Shown here: positions 33,107 through 42,048 of the stretch, in pieces
How the letters are laid out: every line of letters starts with the position of its first letter
How positions within the stretch are numbered: position 1 is the stretch's first letter
Origin: Rubripirellula obstinata
Lineage (GTDB): Bacteria; Planctomycetota; Planctomycetia; Pirellulales; Pirellulaceae
Direction: 5' to 3'
Length of the DNA stretch: 62,029 nt
Assembly: GCF_001642955.1 (NCBI RefSeq)
Contig: NZ_LWSK01000024.1
Coordinates: forward strand, 1 to 62,029
The notes under the pieces: generated by a model
What the model saw: only the letters and a program-made list of their open reading frames with translations
Told to the model about the DNA's origin: nothing
Database searches by the model: none
Position numbers and translations under genes: made by a program

Positions 33107-34348
33107 ATGTTTCGCGTTATCGTTCTGTCGTCGCTGTTCGCTTCACTCTTGTTAACAGCCACCCTGAAGGCGAACACCGGTGATCCAATCGCGATTCAAC
33201 GATGGCCGGGCGAAGAGTTGACGATTGAGACTTTTTCGGGGCTTCGTTTGCTGATTCAATCTGAAACCGGCGAACGACTGACCGATCAGAACGCCGACAT
33301 CACGCTGTTGCCAGGCGAGACCTGTGATCATCACCTGTATCGAAAAGCCAACGAAGAGCATCCGATTTGGCAGCGGACTTCTTCGAAGCAAGGCGTTCCG
33401 CCGAACGCTGTGACTGTGCGAAGCGTTCGATTGTGTCCCGTCGATCAAACGACCGTGCTGTTCATTGAGGTTGACGGAATTTCGATTTTGATCGTTCCGC
33501 CTCGTTGGGTGGATGGTGAATCGGCCTACTCCAGCGAAGAAGTCGTTTCCGCTGATCTGTTAATCCTTCCAAGTACCGATCCCGAAAATCTTTCTTCGCC
33601 GAGCATTCAATCACTCGTTGCGGCTCTTAAACCACAATCGATTTTGCTAAGTGGGCTAGATATCGATGATGATTCTTTCGCTGAAGTCGCCGAAGCGATC
33701 TTTCCAAACGCAAAGCAACGTACGATTGAGCACAACGCTTTGGCGATTCGCCATCAAGAGGACTACCAGAAACAAAAGTCATCGATTGTTCGTCTCAGCA
33801 GCAAAGCCTGGGAAATGCCAGAAGAAATCGACGAACGTTTTCAGGCAATGGAAACAGCATGCGACTATTCCCAGCGTGTCCTAACGCAATTGTCGACCAA
33901 TCGGATGAACTTCAAGCCTTCCAACGGTACCCACACGCCGCGATGGAACGCGGAACACATGATGGGGCGACAACTGAAATTCTTTTCCAAAATCTATTAC
34001 TCGATCGATCCGATGATTCCAATCATGGATCTAAACCCGGCCCAGATGCCCGATGATTACGTGCCAGCACACCCGACTTGGGATGGAGCCGAAGAAGCAC
34101 GGCAGATTAAGCGAGTCAGTCAGTTTTGCAGGCGATTCGCATACCTGCTTGATGGCATGTCGCTGGACGACAAACCGCCCGCGGTACGTTGGCCGACCTT
34201 GGGTGCGCTGCTGGAAAAGATGGAGAGTCATTATCAAGAACATACAGCAAACGTGGTGAAGAAATTCGAGCTGCCCGATTGGCCCGCCGAACAACCCAGC
34301 GTCCACGCAACCGCACCGCCCATCACCAAACCTGTTTTGGTTCCCTAG
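33107..34348 (+). CDS. Exported protein with DinB-like C-terminal domain
   Basis: A 413-residue protein with a signal peptide (MFRVIVLSSLFASLLLTATLKA). The middle (about 100-225) resembles a shortened metallo-beta-lactamase-like fold in its alternation (VDGISILIVPPRW, ADLLILPS, LKPQSILLSGLD) but has no H-x-H-x-D-H motif. The C-terminal part (about 250-395) is DinB-like: a helical bundle with RWNAEHMMGRQLKFF and a later H in MESHYQEHTANV, fitting the three-His metal site of that fold. The frame extends to 33056, but the ATG at 33107 starts the signal peptide. Confidence 0.75.
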   Translation: MFRVIVLSSLFASLLLTATLKANTGDPIAIQRWPGEELTIETFSGLRLLIQSETGERLTDQNADITLLPGETCDHHLYRKANEEHPIWQRTSSKQGVPPNAVTVRSVRLCPVDQTTVLFIEVDGISILIVPPRWVDGESAYSSEEVVSADLLILPSTDPENLSSPSIQSLVAALKPQSILLSGLDIDDDSFAEVAEAIFPNAKQRTIEHNALAIRHQEDYQKQKSSIVRLSSKAWEMPEEIDERFQAMETACDYSQRVLTQLSTNRMNFKPSNGTHTPRWNAEHMMGRQLKFFSKIYYSIDPMIPIMDLNPAQMPDDYVPAHPTWDGAEEARQIKRVSQFCRRFAYLLDGMSLDDKPPAVRWPTLGALLEKMESHYQEHTANVVKKFELPDWPAEQPSVHATAPPITKPVLVP

Positions 34349-34475
34349 GAATTGTCCAGAAATAACTTCATCAGATTCGATTCCCCCCAAATCCCAACCC
34401 GAACGCGTAAGCGAGGGATTTACGCGTCAAACGAGATCCATCGCTTACGCGTTCGGGTTGGGAAATCGGGAAGTT
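34347..34475. repeat. Palindromic element (family G) after a CDS
   Basis: Perfect 22-bp arms at 34393-34414 and 34441-34462 (cccaacccgaacgcgtaagc inward), enclosed by aataactt at 34364 and its complement at 34467. The phrase aggaattgtccagaaata at 34347 recurs as aggaactgtcc at 29523 and 53926. The rest of the gap to 34666 shows nothing. Confidence 0.7.
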
Positions 34476-34666
34476 ATTTGGTGCCAATTTCGTAGTCGCG
34501 TTTTAGAAAGCGGGATTATTCCGACGGATCTATCCGGCACGCCTGCAACGATTCTGCGGAGCGAAGTATGGCGAAGGTTCGTCTAGCTGAGCATTCTTTG
34601 CGGCTTGGGCGAACAAGATGGCGTACGTTTCAACGTTGTCCGTATTCTCGCGAGCGAGTTGATTGA

Positions 34667-34978
34667 ATGTTGTTCCGAATGATCCTTACTGTTTCGATGA
34701 CGGTTGGTGTGCTGCAGTCCTACGCCGATGCCCAGAACACTCATCGTCAACATGTCAATCAATCCGCGATTCAATCGCGACGCGGACTGCCGATTGTTCA
34801 TTACGGTTACGGCTACGTTTATGATCCGTATGCTCGCGGGACTTTCGAGATGCAAGACCCTTTGAAGGATCCTCTCTTTCAGGCACAGCACAAGTTCGAC
34901 AGTCGATTCCCCGGTCGATATTCACCCAGTCAGAAACGTCGATATCAACAGAATGTTTGGCGGATGTTTCAGCGCTAA
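34667..34978 (+). CDS. Small exported hypothetical protein
   Basis: A 103-residue protein. It begins with a signal peptide (MLFRMILTVSMTVGVLQSYADAQ, about 23 residues). The mature part is rich in Tyr, Arg and Gln with a GYGYVYDPYARG motif, and ends R-Y-Q-Q-N-V-W-R-M-F. No family was recognised; planctomycete genomes carry many such small secreted proteins. Cotranscription with neighbours is unlikely (gaps above 300 bp on both sides). Confidence 0.6.
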   Translation: MLFRMILTVSMTVGVLQSYADAQNTHRQHVNQSAIQSRRGLPIVHYGYGYVYDPYARGTFEMQDPLKDPLFQAQHKFDSRFPGRYSPSQKRRYQQNVWRMFQR

Positions 34979-35049
34979 AGTGAATGTTAGGAACATGCGA
35001 CTTTTTATAGTCGCCTTTCGCTCGGGACGTCGCATCAGTTACTGCGAGT

Positions 35050-35245
35050 TAGGCCCGGAGGGCCGGCAGCTCCCTGCCGGGTGCGCGAGCACCCGGATGG
35101 CTGCCCCGCATCAAAGTGAGATAGAACGCTGCCATCCGGGGATTTACATCCCCGGCAGAGAGCTTCCGTCCCGCCGGGACTATTCACCAGCGTTATGATC
35201 GCGGATCGATCAAGCTCGACTGAACCCTGGCGGGATCGGCTGCGG
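35050..35245. repeat. Composite repeat: family F element joined to half of family B
   Basis: 35050-35217 holds nested inverted arms (ccgggtgcgcgagcacccgg, atccggggatttacatcccc) and ends at gatcgcggatcgatcaag. It joins directly to a family B half-arm at 35218-35245. The inverted relative is at 49608-49829. The region 35246-35470 has no recognised feature. Confidence 0.8.
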
Positions 35246-35470
35246 GCAGGTCGCGGGCAACCTCTGTAATCGTAAGCGGAAAGTGCGAAATCCGACTAAT
35301 CGATACCAGCGGAATTCTCGCATCTTCGATCCTTCGCATTAGTGAACTTTTGATCTTCACCGATCGCAGACAATCCGTGATGCAACCTAGGTTTTCCATA
35401 AGGTCTCACTGCTGACTCTGCTAACAAACGTGGTTTGTAATCAGCTTGCAACCAACATCGATGATGTTCA

Positions 35471-35899
35471 ATGATAAAGCTCACACGACGACAACAACGC
35501 AACCGAACCAACTTCTCGCACCAACGCCGCACGGGTGTTGCTGTTGTTGAATTGGCGATTTGTCTTCCCGTGATCGTCGTGATTCTGATGGGCACAATCG
35601 AAGCTTGCCGAATGATTCAGATCAAACAGGATCTGTCGGTCGTCGCCTACGAAGGTGCTCGAGTCGGTGTGATTCCGGGCTCCACCGCGGCGATTGTAAA
35701 CTTCCAATGCAATCTGTTGTTACAGGATCGTGGAATCAATGGATACTCGGTCGCGTTAAGCAATGATCCGGCGACCATGGATCGCGGCGATCGATTTACG
35801 GTCACCGTTAACGCGGGTTGCAGCGAAAACTCTCTCGTCGGCGCATTGTTTTACAAGGGAAAAACGCTCACCGAATCGATGGTCATGCGGGCCGAATAG
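35471..35899 (+). CDS. TadE-like pseudopilin-type protein
   Basis: A 142-residue protein. A basic start (RRQQRNRTNFSHQRRTG) is followed by the TadE signature VAVVELAICLPVIVVILMGTIEA, with Glu a few residues after the cleavage-type Gly and one transmembrane helix. A periplasmic region of about 90 residues follows, with two Cys at about 78 and 118. TadE proteins act in the Flp/tight-adherence secretion system as minor pseudopilins. It is the first of three adjacent genes on the plus strand. Confidence 0.88.
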   Translation: MIKLTRRQQRNRTNFSHQRRTGVAVVELAICLPVIVVILMGTIEACRMIQIKQDLSVVAYEGARVGVIPGSTAAIVNFQCNLLLQDRGINGYSVALSNDPATMDRGDRFTVTVNAGCSENSLVGALFYKGKTLTESMVMRAE

Positions 35900-35942
35900 A
35901 TCCATCGGATAATCACTTATCGATGAATGCAAAGAAATTCAA

Positions 35943-37118
35943 ATGCAAATCAATACTTATCTAAAAACTAGCTGCTGCTTCACCAACCACATTGGATCAA
36001 CCTTTTTTGTTGCCACTGCGTCTAGGCGTCGTGGAACCACGATGGTCACGGTGCTGGTGATGTTACCCGTGCTGTTCATTCTAGCGGCGATGGCGATCAA
36101 CTTGTCGCACATTCAAGCTGTGAATACGAAAACACAGATGGTTACCGACGCCGCGACTCGCGCAGCCGGCAGCGTGTATGCATCGACCGAAGACAAAACA
36201 GCAGCGATCGCCGAGGCGCAATCGATTGCGGGTGCAAATTCAATTGAAGGCATCACGCTGTCGCTCGCACCAACAGACTTTCAATTTGGTGTCAGCACAC
36301 GATCGGCTCCCAATCAGCCCTACACTTTCACGCCCGCGACGGTCGGCAATTCAGTTCGGCTGTCAACCAATTCGTTCGCCGCCGGTGCTGGCCCCGCATT
36401 GAAACCGGCATTCGGAGTCTACGGGCAAGACTCTGACATCCGCCCCGTCTGCAAAGCGACTCACACGCAAATGGCATTGGATGTCGCCATCGTTGTTGAC
36501 CGAAGTGGTTCGATGAACTTTGCCGCTGACGAAGATTCCGAAGCTGGCTTGCCGCCGGCGACCGCACCAGCCGGTTGGTGGTATAGCGGCCCCGTGCCAC
36601 CGAATAGCCGGTGGTTAAATTTGGTGGTCGCCGTCAAAGGATTTTGTGATGAACTGGCCGACACCGTCAAAATCGAAAAAGCAGCTCTTTGCAGTTACCA
36701 CGCAGACACCGCCACCAATGTCATGCTGACGCGAAGCTATCAGTCGATTCGAAACGAGTTGGATTACATGAGCCAAAACTTTGATGGTTCATCGACGAAC
36801 GTCGGCGACGGAATCCTTGAAGGCATCGCGGCAGTCGAAGACACATTGCGAAACCGAAAGTGGGCAACCAAAGTTATCGTGCTGATGAGCGACGGACGAC
36901 ACAACACGGGGACCGATCCCTTGACCGCTGTTGACCAAGCCGTCGCCAAATCGATCCCGATTTACACTGTCAGCTTCAGCGATGAAGCCGACATATTGTT
37001 GATGCAAGACATCGCCGACCTCACCGGCGGCACTCATTACCATGCATCCAACGCATCCGAACTGAACGCAGCGTTCCGTGAAATCGCACGCAACCTGCCC
37101 TCCCTGCTGACTCAATAG
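35943..37118 (+). CDS. TadG-like protein with von Willebrand A domain
   Basis: A 391-residue protein. One N-terminal transmembrane helix follows RRRGTTMVTVLVMLPVLFILAAMAINLS, the start of a Flp pilus assembly TadG-type protein. The periplasmic part (about 175-385) is a vWA domain with a complete MIDAS: D-R-S-G-S in VVDRSGSMNF, a Thr in GSSTNVGDG and the Asp in VLMSDGRHNTG. It may bind a metal-dependent partner during pilus or surface assembly. It is 43 bp after the TadE gene. Confidence 0.9.
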   Translation: MQINTYLKTSCCFTNHIGSTFFVATASRRRGTTMVTVLVMLPVLFILAAMAINLSHIQAVNTKTQMVTDAATRAAGSVYASTEDKTAAIAEAQSIAGANSIEGITLSLAPTDFQFGVSTRSAPNQPYTFTPATVGNSVRLSTNSFAAGAGPALKPAFGVYGQDSDIRPVCKATHTQMALDVAIVVDRSGSMNFAADEDSEAGLPPATAPAGWWYSGPVPPNSRWLNLVVAVKGFCDELADTVKIEKAALCSYHADTATNVMLTRSYQSIRNELDYMSQNFDGSSTNVGDGILEGIAAVEDTLRNRKWATKVIVLMSDGRHNTGTDPLTAVDQAVAKSIPIYTVSFSDEADILLMQDIADLTGGTHYHASNASELNAAFREIARNLPSLLTQ

Positions 37119-37140
37119 ATACAAACCAAGTTTGCCAATC

Positions 37141-37605
37141 ATGAATCCTTGCAAATTTTCATTACAACAACGACGACGACGACAAAACAAGAACCGTGGC
37201 GCAGCGACCGTTGAATTTGCGATCTCAATCACAATTTTGATTCTGTTCCTGTTCGCGTCCGTCGAATTTGCTCGCCTAAGTTTGGTCAATCACGCCGTCA
37301 AGCATTCGTCATACTTGGCTGCCCGCCGAGCCATGATTGTTGGGGCCAACGCCAGTGATGCTGAAGACGCTGCGATCAATCACCTTAATGCAATGGGTGT
37401 TTCTAGCGGCAACGTCACCGTGAACCCCGCCGTTATCAATGACGAGACTGAAATCGTGACCGTGACTGTTAGCGTGCCTGTTGCGGGGAACAGTTGGATT
37501 TCGCCTGCCTATTTTGGCGGCGATATGACCGGCCGCACCCGTATGCTTGCCGAGCGTTCGGCGGGTAAGATGGCGTCCACGGTTGAGACGGCGATTGCAC
37601 CTTAG
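37141..37605 (+). CDS. TadE-like protein (second copy)
   Basis: A 154-residue protein. The start has a strongly basic run (QQRRRRQNKNRG), then AATVEFAISITILILFLFASVEFARL, the TadE signature with Glu after the cleavage site and a transmembrane helix. The outside part has a helix-rich segment (YLAARRAMIVGANASDAEDAAI) and a beta-rich end. It is 22 bp after the TadG-like gene. The open frame begins at a TTG (37132); ATG at 37141 is the likely start. No Tad ATPase or platform genes occur in the window. Confidence 0.88.
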   Translation: MNPCKFSLQQRRRRQNKNRGAATVEFAISITILILFLFASVEFARLSLVNHAVKHSSYLAARRAMIVGANASDAEDAAINHLNAMGVSSGNVTVNPAVINDETEIVTVTVSVPVAGNSWISPAYFGGDMTGRTRMLAERSAGKMASTVETAIAP

Positions 37606-37655
37606 TTCGGTTCGGCAACGTCCTTGCTTTCCCAAGCTTTGTTACACGTGTGCCA

Positions 37656-38783
37656 ATGACGAATCTCGATACCAGTCGATTCTTGGTACTCTGCGCCGCG
37701 ATCATTTCCAGCGTCGCGCATCTGGTTTGCGCTACGCCTTGCTTGGGTCAATCGAAAGATGTTGATGTTAAGGAACCGCTGCGACTGAATCAAATTCAAG
37801 TCATCGGTACTCATAATTCATATCATCTTGCGCCGCCCAAGGCAGTTCTTGCAGCGATTCGTTTGACCGACAAAAAGTCGGCGGAAGCCTTGGACTATTC
37901 TCACAAGCCGATCCACTATCAGTTGGCGGAAATCGGTATTCGGCAACTGGAGTTTGATATTTATGCTGACCCAGACGGTGGACTGTTTGCGAATCCGGTT
38001 GCCTATCAACCGAATCGCAACAGTCAAATAGCTGACCCAAACGCCGGAGGGATTCTGGAAAAACCGGGCTTCAAGATTCTCCATTCACCGGATTTCGACT
38101 ACCGAACAAACAACGCGACGTTGGTCGGGGCACTTCGCCAGGTTCATCAGTTCTCGAAACGCAACCCGAACCACGTTCCGATTTTGGTACTGCTGGAACT
38201 GAAGCACAAAGTGGTGGGGCCGTCGTTTCTGAAAACGATTCGCTTTGATGAAACGCTGTTGGATCAAGTTGATGCTGAAATCCGATCGGTCTTTGGTGAG
38301 AATGAAATGTTGACACCGGATCTAGTGCGAGGAGCATACGCAACACTGCGGGACGCGGTGAAAAAGCAAGGCTGGCCGACGCTTGAGGAATGTCGTGGTC
38401 GAGTTTGGTTCGCGTTGGACAACACTGCAGTCGAGCGAACGATGTACTTATCCGGGCATGAAAACTTGCAAGATCGAGTCATGTTTGTTTCATCGCCGAT
38501 CGATCATCCCACCGCCGCGTTCGTCAAGATCAACGATCCTGTCAGACAGTTTGATCAGATTGTCAAAGCAGTGAAGTCAGGCTTTATCGTTCGCACTCGC
38601 GCTGATGCTGAAACTCGTCAAGCCAGAAACAACGACACTCGGCGTCGCGACAAAGCACTCGGCAGTGGTGCTCAGTACATCAGCACGGACTACCCCGAAC
38701 CTGACCCGCGTTTGTCGCCGTACTGCGTTGAATTGCCGGGCAATGCGGAGTACCGAACCAATCCGGTGAGCGGGCTGCGATGA
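37656..38783 (+). CDS. Exported Ca2+-dependent phosphoinositide phospholipase C-like protein
   Basis: A 375-residue secreted protein (signal peptide MTNLDTSRFLVLCAAIISSVAHL). The catalytic fold begins LNQIQVIGTHNSYHLAP (catalytic-type His-Asn, about 50) and continues with ELGIRQLEFDIYAD-like text (E-x-D, about 110) and a later HSPDFDYRTN. These match the PF16670 family, whose members hydrolyse phosphodiester headgroups of lipids. The second general-acid His of the family is not identified by me. A GTG two codons upstream (37650) is possible. Confidence 0.85.
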   Translation: MTNLDTSRFLVLCAAIISSVAHLVCATPCLGQSKDVDVKEPLRLNQIQVIGTHNSYHLAPPKAVLAAIRLTDKKSAEALDYSHKPIHYQLAEIGIRQLEFDIYADPDGGLFANPVAYQPNRNSQIADPNAGGILEKPGFKILHSPDFDYRTNNATLVGALRQVHQFSKRNPNHVPILVLLELKHKVVGPSFLKTIRFDETLLDQVDAEIRSVFGENEMLTPDLVRGAYATLRDAVKKQGWPTLEECRGRVWFALDNTAVERTMYLSGHENLQDRVMFVSSPIDHPTAAFVKINDPVRQFDQIVKAVKSGFIVRTRADAETRQARNNDTRRRDKALGSGAQYISTDYPEPDPRLSPYCVELPGNAEYRTNPVSGLR

Positions 38784-38957
38784 TTGCGTCCCTGAATTTG
38801 CAGGCCGGAATCAGCAATGAATAAGCAACACGCAGGTCCGGCAATCGCAATATCGCCCTTGAATTGCCAATTGCAGGCTACTCACACAGAGCGTCACTTT
38901 TCCATAGAATGCTGCGACACAGATTCCTAACGTGTTCCCTCTTCTTGGAGCCAAGTG

Positions 38958-39620
38958 ATGGCAAAACCTCTGTCAACCGACCGAGATGGATTGATTGAAG
39001 AAGTCCTGACGAAAGAACAGCAAGACAAACTGACTCCCGCTAGCGTGGTTGAAACGCTGAAGGAAGGCAACGCTCGTTTTGTTGCCGGTGAAGTCACGGT
39101 CCGGAACCACAAGGCTCAGATTCGCAAGGCGGCGGTAAGCCAGTTTCCTAAAGCAATCATTTTGTCTTGCGTCGATTCGCGAGTCCCGGTCGAAGACGTA
39201 TTCGATCGCGGAATCGGTGACCTGTTTGTCGCTCGAGTCGCGGGTAATTTCGTCAATCCAGATATCTTGGGTTCGATGGAGTTTGCGTGTCACGTGTCCG
39301 GTGCCAAAGTGATTTTGGTGTTGGGGCATGAGCACTGCGGAGCGGTCAAGAGTGCGATCGACGACGTCAAACTTGGCAACATCACTGAAATGCTGGCCAA
39401 GGTGATGCCAGCAGTCAAGCAAACCGAAGGCTTTGACGACGACCGTAGCAGCAAGAATGCAGACTTTGTTCACGCGGTCACCGAGCGGAATGTGCGAATG
39501 ACGATCGACCGAATTCGCGACGAAAGCGAGATCTTACGTCAGATGGAAGATGACGATGCGATTTTGATCGTTGGCGCTGTCTATGACATGGACGATGGCA
39601 CTGTTTCGTTTCTCGATTAA
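38958..39620 (+). CDS. Beta-class carbonic anhydrase
   Basis: A 220-residue cytosolic enzyme for reversible CO2 hydration. The zinc ligands and dyad are visible as SCVDSR (Cys71, Asp73, Arg75) and HEHCGA (His124, Cys127). DLFVARVAGNFV and SMEFACHVSGAKVILVLGHE are diagnostic of the family. A GGAG ribosome site at 38947-38950 is 7 nt from the ATG at 38958, better than the GTG at 38955. It is 14 bp upstream of the SulP transporter, which suggests joint handling of bicarbonate. Confidence 0.95.
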   Translation: MAKPLSTDRDGLIEEVLTKEQQDKLTPASVVETLKEGNARFVAGEVTVRNHKAQIRKAAVSQFPKAIILSCVDSRVPVEDVFDRGIGDLFVARVAGNFVNPDILGSMEFACHVSGAKVILVLGHEHCGAVKSAIDDVKLGNITEMLAKVMPAVKQTEGFDDDRSSKNADFVHAVTERNVRMTIDRIRDESEILRQMEDDDAILIVGAVYDMDDGTVSFLD

Positions 39621-39634
39621 GAAAGACCAGCAGG

Positions 39635-41257
39635 ATGTTGGGTTACGAATTTAAGAATCTGAAGGGCGATATCAGCGGCGGACTGATCGCGGGCATCATT
39701 GCACTGCCGCTGGCGTTGGCCTTCGGCGTGCAATCGGGAATGGGTGCCGCGGCTGGCTTGTACGGTGCGATTGCCGTGGGGATTTTTGCCGCCATGTTCG
39801 GTGGCACGCCGACTCAAGCGTCCGGGCCGACCGGTCCGATGACCGTCGTTTCAGCCGCCATTGTCGTTTACGCGGTCCAAGCGGCCGGCGATCTGGAAAG
39901 CGGACTCGGCATCGTCTTGCTTTGTTTTTTAGCAGGCGGCGTCTTTCAAATCTTGCTGGGGTTTTTGGGCGTGGGAAAGTACATTCGTTACTTCCCGTAC
40001 CCGGTCGTGTCTGGGTTCATGAGCGGCGTTGGTCTGATCATCATCATTCTGCAACTTTGGCCGTTGCTGGGCAGCAAGTCGCCCAAGTCAACGATCGAAG
40101 TGTTCACGAAAATTAGCGAGCCTTTGGCAACGATCAATGTGTGGGCCGTTGTCTTGGGCGTGCTAACGATCGCCGTCAATTACGGGTTCCCCCGGATCAC
40201 CAAAAAGGTTCCGTCGGTATTGGTGGCGTTGTTGGTTGGAACGGGCGTCGCGATCGCGTTGAGGTTGGATGTTCCCGTGATTGGTGATATCCCAAGCGGT
40301 TTTCCACCACTGCGAATCAGTTCGTTTCTCTCTGTGTCTTCCGAACACTATGTGTTTATTCTTCAATCAGGAATGACGCTAGCGTTGCTGGGGTCGATCG
40401 ATTCGTTGTTGACGTCGGTGATTGCTGACAACATCACCAAGGATCAACACAACAGTAAACGCGAATTGATTGGCCAGGGGATTGGCAACGTGGTGGCGTC
40501 TGTGTTTGGCGGGATCCCGGGTGCCGGTGCAACCAAAGGAACCGTGGTCGCGATCAATGCCGGCGCAAAGACTCGGCTTTCGGGCATCACTCATGGACTG
40601 TTTCAACTGTTGGCGTTGCTGGGGTTGGGGACGTTGGTTTCCTACATCCCGCTAAGTGTGCTGGCGGGTTTGCTGATTTCGGTCGGTTTTGCGATCATCG
40701 ATTACCGATCGCTGGGACATTTGAAATACATCCCCAGAGCCGACGCGGTCGTCATGATCGTTGTCCTGATCTGGACCGTTTTCGGAAACCTGATCCACGC
40801 GGTTGCCGCAGGTGTGGTGCTGGCCAGTATTCTGTTCATGAAGCAATCGAGCGACCTGGCGGAATCTGCGTCAACGATTAAGAAGCTGGAACCTGAACCA
40901 CCCTGGCCCGACGAAGAAGCAGTCGCTGATGATCCGTCGATCTACGTAAAGCATCTTTACGGCCCGCTGTTCTTTGGATTCACGTCCGGCTTTCGAACGT
41001 TATCCGAATCGTTGCCATCGAGCGCCAAGATTTTGGTTGTTCGGATGGAACGGGTGCCCAGTATTGATCAATCAGGTCTTTACACGCTCGAAGACACGCT
41101 GCTGCAATTGAACAAGGCCGGGAAGACCGTCACGCTGACCGGATTGCAAACCCAGCCCGAGGATATGCTGCGTCGCATCGGCATCATTCCGAACCTGGTT
41201 CCTGAAGATCAAGTGTTCAAAACGTTTGAATCGTTTGTCAAACGTGAACAATCTTGA
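39635..41257 (+). CDS. SulP family anion (bicarbonate-type) transporter with STAS domain
   Basis: A 540-residue inner-membrane protein with about 12 hydrophobic segments and a STAS domain at ~435-540 (YGPLFFGFTSGFRTLSESL, VVRMERVPSIDQSGLYTLED). The SulP signature is seen at GGLIAGIIALPLALAFGVQSG (about 14) and GPTGPMTVVSAAIVVYAVQ. The C-terminal STAS regulates transport in this family. Because the gene follows carbonic anhydrase by 14 bp, bicarbonate is the likeliest substrate (a BicA-like function), but sulfate cannot be ruled out. Confidence 0.93.
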   Translation: MLGYEFKNLKGDISGGLIAGIIALPLALAFGVQSGMGAAAGLYGAIAVGIFAAMFGGTPTQASGPTGPMTVVSAAIVVYAVQAAGDLESGLGIVLLCFLAGGVFQILLGFLGVGKYIRYFPYPVVSGFMSGVGLIIIILQLWPLLGSKSPKSTIEVFTKISEPLATINVWAVVLGVLTIAVNYGFPRITKKVPSVLVALLVGTGVAIALRLDVPVIGDIPSGFPPLRISSFLSVSSEHYVFILQSGMTLALLGSIDSLLTSVIADNITKDQHNSKRELIGQGIGNVVASVFGGIPGAGATKGTVVAINAGAKTRLSGITHGLFQLLALLGLGTLVSYIPLSVLAGLLISVGFAIIDYRSLGHLKYIPRADAVVMIVVLIWTVFGNLIHAVAAGVVLASILFMKQSSDLAESASTIKKLEPEPPWPDEEAVADDPSIYVKHLYGPLFFGFTSGFRTLSESLPSSAKILVVRMERVPSIDQSGLYTLEDTLLQLNKAGKTVTLTGLQTQPEDMLRRIGIIPNLVPEDQVFKTFESFVKREQS

Positions 41258-41273
41258 CGTAGCGGCGTATACT
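41245..41273 (+). promoter_or_regulatory. Candidate promoter of the small secreted gene
   Basis: TGAACA (41245-41250), a 17-bp spacer and TATACT (41268-41273); it would start about 60 nt before the ATG at 41342. It overlaps the end of the SulP gene. Confidence 0.35.
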
Positions 41274-41341
41274 AAAGCCAGTGATCGACGACGACGCTGA
41301 AAATTTCAGCGTTTCACAATTCACTTCTGCGAGGGCTTGAG

Positions 41342-41644
41342 ATGTATTCCAGTTGCTTATGTCGGTTTAGTATCTGTTTGGGCGTTGCTGTTCTTTTCGG
41401 AGTCACAGCGGTTCCCGCAGACGCGGCAAATCGAAATTCGTCATGGGGATGGGCAAAGCCGCTTCACGAAAAGCCCGGTAGTTTGCTGTACACGACCAAC
41501 CGGGCTCGCAAGGGTCCATCGGCCACACGTTACCGTTCGAATCGCCAACCGGTGTACTACACGGTCCCCCGCAGCTCAACTATCCACGGCCGCGTTTCTC
41601 AACCCCAATACAGACCAAGGTTCTTCCGGGGTTTCCGCCGCTAA
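41342..41644 (+). CDS. Small exported basic protein
   Basis: A 100-residue hypothetical protein. A signal peptide (MYSSCLCRFSICLGVAVLFGVTAVPADA) precedes a basic mature part rich in Arg, Ser, Tyr and Pro (net charge strongly positive), ending RPRFFRGFRR. GAGGGC before the ATG is a plausible ribosome site and a TATACT promoter candidate lies upstream. It resembles the other small Tyr/Arg-rich secreted proteins in this window (34667-34978) in composition, not clearly in sequence. Confidence 0.65.
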   Translation: MYSSCLCRFSICLGVAVLFGVTAVPADAANRNSSWGWAKPLHEKPGSLLYTTNRARKGPSATRYRSNRQPVYYTVPRSSTIHGRVSQPQYRPRFFRGFRR

Positions 41645-41663
41645 GCATTGCGTGGTTTCATGT

Positions 41664-42048
41664 CATTGTGAGCCGCTGGCCGTCAGGCACTCGGGAAATG
41701 CGGTGGGGTCCGGTAGGCCCGGCCGCTTACGCGTCGCGGCCCACTTTAATCGGCATCGCAACGGTAATGGTGAGCCGCGACGCGTGAGCGGCCGGGCCTA
41801 CCGCATTGCCCGGTGAACCCAAAGATTGCGACGGCCAGCGGCTCACCATTACCGTTCGGATATTGAATTAATCCACAAGCCGGTCAGCACTCGCGGCCCC
41901 ATGTTTGTCTGAGCCTCGATCGATCGGCGGCGTTGCCGCCGATCGATCGAGGCTCAGAGGGTTGTTTGTCGCACTGTTTCCGGGTGCTAACGCACCCGGC
42001 AAAGAGCTTCCGTCCCTCCGGGACTACTTTCAACGCCGTGAAGGGTTT
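41664..42048. repeat. Nested palindromes (families E, J and F/C parts)
   Basis: Outer arms at 41664-41684 and 41830-41850 (gtgagccgctggccgtc and complement) enclose inner family E arms (41711-41744 and 41770-41803, cggtaggcccggccgcttac). Next is a perfect hairpin with 23-bp arms (41909-41931, 41935-41957) and loop gtt. Then an F-like end (ggcaaagagcttccgtccct, about 41998) and a family C phrase starting at 42031 that runs into the DTW gene's last codons. Confidence 0.85.

Noticed and set aside
34981-35020. Third full copy of the family H hairpin
   Set aside because: Only tatagtcgcctttcgctcggg is present, without a complementary arm.
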